This document shows positions 63,350 through 64,000 of a stretch of DNA of 64,000 bases, one piece after another. The notes beneath the pieces are model-generated. The model made no database searches. It saw only the letters and a list, made by a program, of their open reading frames with translations, and had not been told where the DNA came from. Origin of the DNA: Notospermus geniculatus (Eukaryota > Nemertea > Pilidiophora > Heteronemertea > Lineidae); NCBI GenBank assembly GCA_002633025.1, contig NMRB01000225.1:85587-149586 (forward strand), given 5' to 3'. A program made the translations under genes and the position numbers. The stretch's first letter is position 1, and each line of letters begins with the position of its first letter.

Positions 63350-64000
63350 TATGAGCAATCTGGGTCAAGTCATTCCCAGGTACACTTTGATGATTTTTGG
63401 GTAATGCCACCTGGCGGCCATATTGGATGTCTGATCGGGCTGGAACTTCACATGCACATAAAGGTCATCTGCAGGGGGCCACGTAGCACATTGGAGCGCT
63501 TTGGGGCAAGTCATTCCTGAGTTACAGCACTTGATGATTTTCGGGTTACGCCACCTGGTGGCCATATTGGATATCCGATCGGGCCGATACTTCACATGGA
63601 CATAAAGGTCATCTGCAGGGGGCCACATAGCACATTGGAGCACTTTGGGTTAAGGCGTTCCGGCGTTACAGCACTTTGATGATTTTTGGGTTACGCCACC
63701 TGGTGGCCATGTTTGAAGTCAAATCAGGCCGAAATTTGACACGCATGTAAAGGTCATCTAGATGGAGGTAAATATCAAATTTGAGCACTCTGCGTCAAGC
63801 CGTTCCCGAGTAATAGCACTTACTTGATTTTCAGGTTACGCCACCTGGCGGCCATATTGTATGTCCAATCGGGCCGAAACTTCGTATTTTCTAAGGTACC
63901 CCTCCAATGCATGTTTATGCAAGATATGAAGTCACTCGGTGAAATAATGGCAAACTGTGGCAGGTTCGTCACTTTTGTCGAACTTTGACCTCTGTGACCT
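63350..64000 (+). repeat. Satellite of about 145-bp units, open at the window end
   Basis: GCCACCTGGYGGCCAT recurs at 63406, 63550, 63695 and 63840, giving a 144-145-bp period. Each unit also contains AAAGGTCATCTGCAGG-like and GATGATTTTTGGGTTACG-like words. About four and a half units are visible. Confidence 0.85.

Overview
This is a 64 kb window of an intron-rich animal genome, from a scaffolded shotgun assembly: it has one 744-bp N gap (18053-18796) and single Ns at 7471, 35811, 48677 and 55949. The organism is most likely a marine invertebrate deuterostome, probably an echinoderm. The proteins align closely with human orthologues, the gene set sits together on human 11q13-q14, words such as AGGCCTA and TACATGTA are very common, and one element has the architecture of sea-urchin TU foldback transposons. 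The species assignment is inference.

Genes, left to right: PPME1 (3' exons, + strand, 1233-2634) converges tail to tail on NARS2 (complete, - strand, 4146-7643). NARS2 is head to head with LAMTOR1 (complete, + strand, 7922-10838), with 278 bp between the start codons. A gene-poor stretch follows (about 10.9-24.9 kb), filled with satellites, foldback elements and the gap. Then come LRRC51 (complete, - strand, 24882-27280) and RNF121 (complete, - strand, 29782-34308). RNF121 is head to head with an unrecognised short plus-strand reading frame at 34370. PPME1, LAMTOR1, LRRC51, RNF121 and NARS2 are all on human 11q13-q14, so this is ancient conserved linkage rather than an operon; the products act in unrelated processes (PP2A demethylation, mitochondrial translation, lysosomal mTORC1 scaffolding, ER/Golgi ubiquitin ligation).

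From about 35.9 kb to the end lies an AKT/AMPK-regulated RabGAP of the TBC1D1/TBC1D4 family on the minus strand, present more than once. Copy A (37944-51230) runs from the second PTB domain to the C-terminus. A scrambled fragment A' (51231-53178) is followed by copy B (54566-61781), which carries the same eight 3'-most exons. The 270-codon readings over the last exon of A and B encode identical protein, while introns differ by substitutions, indels and whole transposon insertions. Retained alternative haplotypes in a polymorphic genome explain this at least as well as a true tandem duplication. The A/B comparison also gives filled and empty sites for several mobile elements: two SINE-like insertions, a TA-flanked MITE, an 8-bp-duplicating hAT-like element and a nested foldback.

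The most striking non-genic theme is the number of small palindromic and foldback elements. One family has members of only 34-49 bp, two of them flanked by perfect 7-bp direct repeats; another is a family of roughly 75-100-bp hairpins.
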